A stretch of 15,922 nucleotides of DNA from JBDSEG01 sp039920165 (GTDB lineage Bacteria; Pseudomonadota; Gammaproteobacteria; Burkholderiales; Burkholderiaceae_C). The notes beneath the pieces are model-generated. The model was not told the DNA's origin. It searched no databases and saw only the letters and a list, made by a program, of their open reading frames with translations. A program made the translations under genes and the position numbers. The DNA lies in contig JBDSEG010000307.1 of the NCBI GenBank assembly GCA_039920165.1, forward strand, positions 1 to 15,922. The letters run 5' to 3'. Shown here in pieces: positions 15,227-15,922 of this stretch (the stretch's first letter is position 1; each line of letters starts with the position of its first letter).

Positions 15227-15254
15227 GACCGCCGACCGCCGACCGCCGACCGCC
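15227..15254 (+). repeat. Heptamer tandem repeat, GACCGCC x 4
   Basis: Four perfect head-to-tail copies of GACCGCC, followed by GA before the sequence changes. The unit is not a multiple of three. The array is about 125 bases upstream of the EPS-regulator start and sits directly after an inverted repeat. Confidence 0.85.
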
Positions 15255-15334
15255 GAACAATCTGCCGTCGCGGCTGCCGGTTTAACGAAGGCGACTCCCT
15301 CCGCACACTCAAATTCGAAAGGCTCAAGCAGGCA

Positions 15335-15355
15335 CGGCCAAAGCGAGTTTGGCCG
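15335..15355. promoter_or_regulatory. Dyad operator candidate before EPS regulator
   Basis: CGGCCAAA (15335-15342) and TTTGGCCG (15348-15355) are perfect 8-base arms around GCGAG. The dyad ends five bases before a TAGAAT box at 15360-15365 and 24 bases before the regulator ATG. The position suits autoregulation by a winged-helix dimer. Confidence 0.5.
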
Positions 15356-15359
15356 CGAG

Positions 15360-15365
15360 TAGAAT
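15360..15365 (+). promoter_or_regulatory. Candidate -10 box TAGAAT for EPS regulator
   Basis: TAGAAT ends 14 bases before the regulator ATG. A start about seven bases downstream would leave a leader of only around eight bases, in line with the missing Shine-Dalgarno sequence. The 17-base upstream hexamer (GCCAAA) is a poor minus-35 and lies in the dyad. Confidence 0.38.
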
Positions 15366-15379
15366 CTCGCGTTCAACCG

Positions 15380-15751
15380 ATGAACACACAGCCTCCCACC
15401 TCTTCTTCCAGCACAGAAGCAAGCTCCTCAGCCCTGGAGTTGCTGCGCCTGTTGGAGCAACACCCCGAGTATTCGCAGCGCCAGCTCGCCGCCGCACTCG
15501 GGGTGAGCCTGGGCAAGACGCACTACCTGCTGAAAGCGCTGCTCGGCAAAGGCTGGGTGAAGGCCCAGAACTTTCAGCGCAGCGACCACAAGCTCGGATA
15601 CCTCTACGTGCTGACACCGCAAGGCGTGCGCCAGCGATTGCAGTTGACCCGCTCATTCCTGGCCCGCAAGGAGCACGAGTACGAGATGTTGAAGGGGCAA
15701 CTGGTGGTACTGCGCGAAGAACTTGCAGCGCAAAGCAAAGGGCAGTCCTGA
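15380..15751 (+). CDS. MarR-type EPS-associated transcriptional regulator
   Basis: A 123-residue DNA-binding protein. After a Ser/Thr-rich N-terminus (1-17) comes a winged helix-turn-helix (about 18-82) with YSQRQLAAALGVSLGKTHYL (31-50) as the recognition part and a wing ending in YLYVLTPQG (74-82), then a charged helix (about 88-116) that could dimerise. This pattern fits the MarR-like regulators found beside exopolysaccharide loci in beta- and gammaproteobacteria, which the following fucose-synthesis gene supports. The ATG at 15380 lacks a Shine-Dalgarno sequence; upstream in-frame codons cross the heptamer array and look non-coding. A dyad lies just upstream. Target genes are inferred only from position. 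Confidence 0.88.
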   Translation: MNTQPPTSSSSTEASSSALELLRLLEQHPEYSQRQLAAALGVSLGKTHYLLKALLGKGWVKAQNFQRSDHKLGYLYVLTPQGVRQRLQLTRSFLARKEHEYEMLKGQLVVLREELAAQSKGQS

Positions 15752-15778
15752 GCCTCACCGTTGACAGCCGCACACAAC

Positions 15779-15922
15779 ATGGAACATAGCGCGAAGATAT
15801 TTGTGGCCGGCCATCGCGGCATGGTCGGGTCGGCCATTGTTCGGTGCCTGGGGGGTGGCGGGTTCAACAACCTCGTGACGCGCACGCGTGCGGAACTCGA
15901 CCTGCTGGACCAGCACGCGGTA
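15779..15922 (+). CDS. fcl: GDP-L-fucose synthase, N-terminal part, cut by window edge
   Basis: Epimerase-reductase that converts GDP-4-keto-6-deoxymannose to GDP-L-fucose for surface polysaccharides. Only 48 residues are present. They show IFVAGHRGMVGSAIVR (7-22) with the Rossmann glycines at 11, 14 and 17; GHRGMVGSA is the hallmark of Fcl (WcaG). RAELDLLD (38-45) also fits. The frame is open to the window end. The ATG at 15779 is 27 bases after the regulator stop and has no clear Shine-Dalgarno sequence. Other extended short-chain dehydrogenases rarely share the GHRGMVG motif. Confidence 0.9.
   Translation, partial: MEHSAKIFVAGHRGMVGSAIVRCLGGGGFNNLVTRTRAELDLLDQHAV

Larger units (their letters stand above)
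14772..15379. other. 608-base region between helicase and EPS regulator
   Basis: No confident gene. A plus-strand frame is open from inside the antisense of the helicase to a TAA at 15123-15125; its part beyond 14772 has mostly G or C third bases but no family that I recognise and no good start. The region also holds a palindrome at 14773-14785, a 10-base inverted repeat at 14821-14858, an inverted repeat at 15196-15226, a heptamer array at 15227-15254 and a dyad at 15335-15355. It must contain the promoters of both flanking divergent genes. Confidence 0.8.

Noticed and set aside
15227..15254. Heptamer array as CRISPR or iteron origin
   Set aside because: No spacers between copies, units far too short for CRISPR, and no replication gene beside it.
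15761..15789. TTGACA at 15761-15766 as a promoter for fcl
   Set aside because: The hexamer is perfect, but nothing like a minus-10 lies 16-18 bases downstream, and that position is inside the fcl coding sequence.

Overview
The window looks like a GC-rich betaproteobacterial chromosome (Burkholderiales or Rhodocyclales type; I cannot name a genus). This rests on gene order and product sequences: lepA, mucD, rseB, rseA, rpoE, a YgfX-like gene, fabF, acpP, fabG, fabD, fabH, plsX, rpmF and yceD lie in a row on the minus strand, with maf (YceF type) diverging at the end.

Layout. Positions 1-436 hold the N-terminal part of lepA (minus). Positions 437-841 are non-coding and unusually structured: a possible small RNA or lepA attenuator (two abutting hairpins, U-tail, TAGAAT box) and a tight cluster of DnaA-box-like nonamers. 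Positions 842-4775 are the sigma-E envelope-stress module (rpoE, rseA, rseB, mucD; no rseC/mucC). Positions 4786-5265 hold a small two-helix membrane protein resembling YgfX. Positions 5287-11773 are the fatty-acid/phospholipid initiation cluster with rpmF and yceD upstream. From 11828 the plus strand carries maf and a translationally coupled RsmI-like methyltransferase. A convergent RhlE-type DEAD-box helicase occupies 13248-14771 (minus). A 608-base region without a confident gene (14772-15379) holds several inverted repeats and a heptamer tandem array. It leads into a MarR-type EPS-associated regulator (15380-15751) and the 5' end of a GDP-L-fucose synthase gene (15779 onward, cut by the window), probably the start of an exopolysaccharide locus.

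How the genes fit together. plsX, fabH, fabD, fabG, acpP and fabF make acyl-ACP and feed phospholipid synthesis. RpoE, RseA, RseB and MucD sense and repair envelope damage downstream of them on the same strand, and read-through from the lipid genes is possible. The genes themselves belong to well-known families. The less ordinary material is in the non-coding parts: the mucD-lepA interval, the helicase leader and the segment before the EPS regulator. I saw no tRNA, rRNA, insertion sequence, CRISPR array or phage gene.
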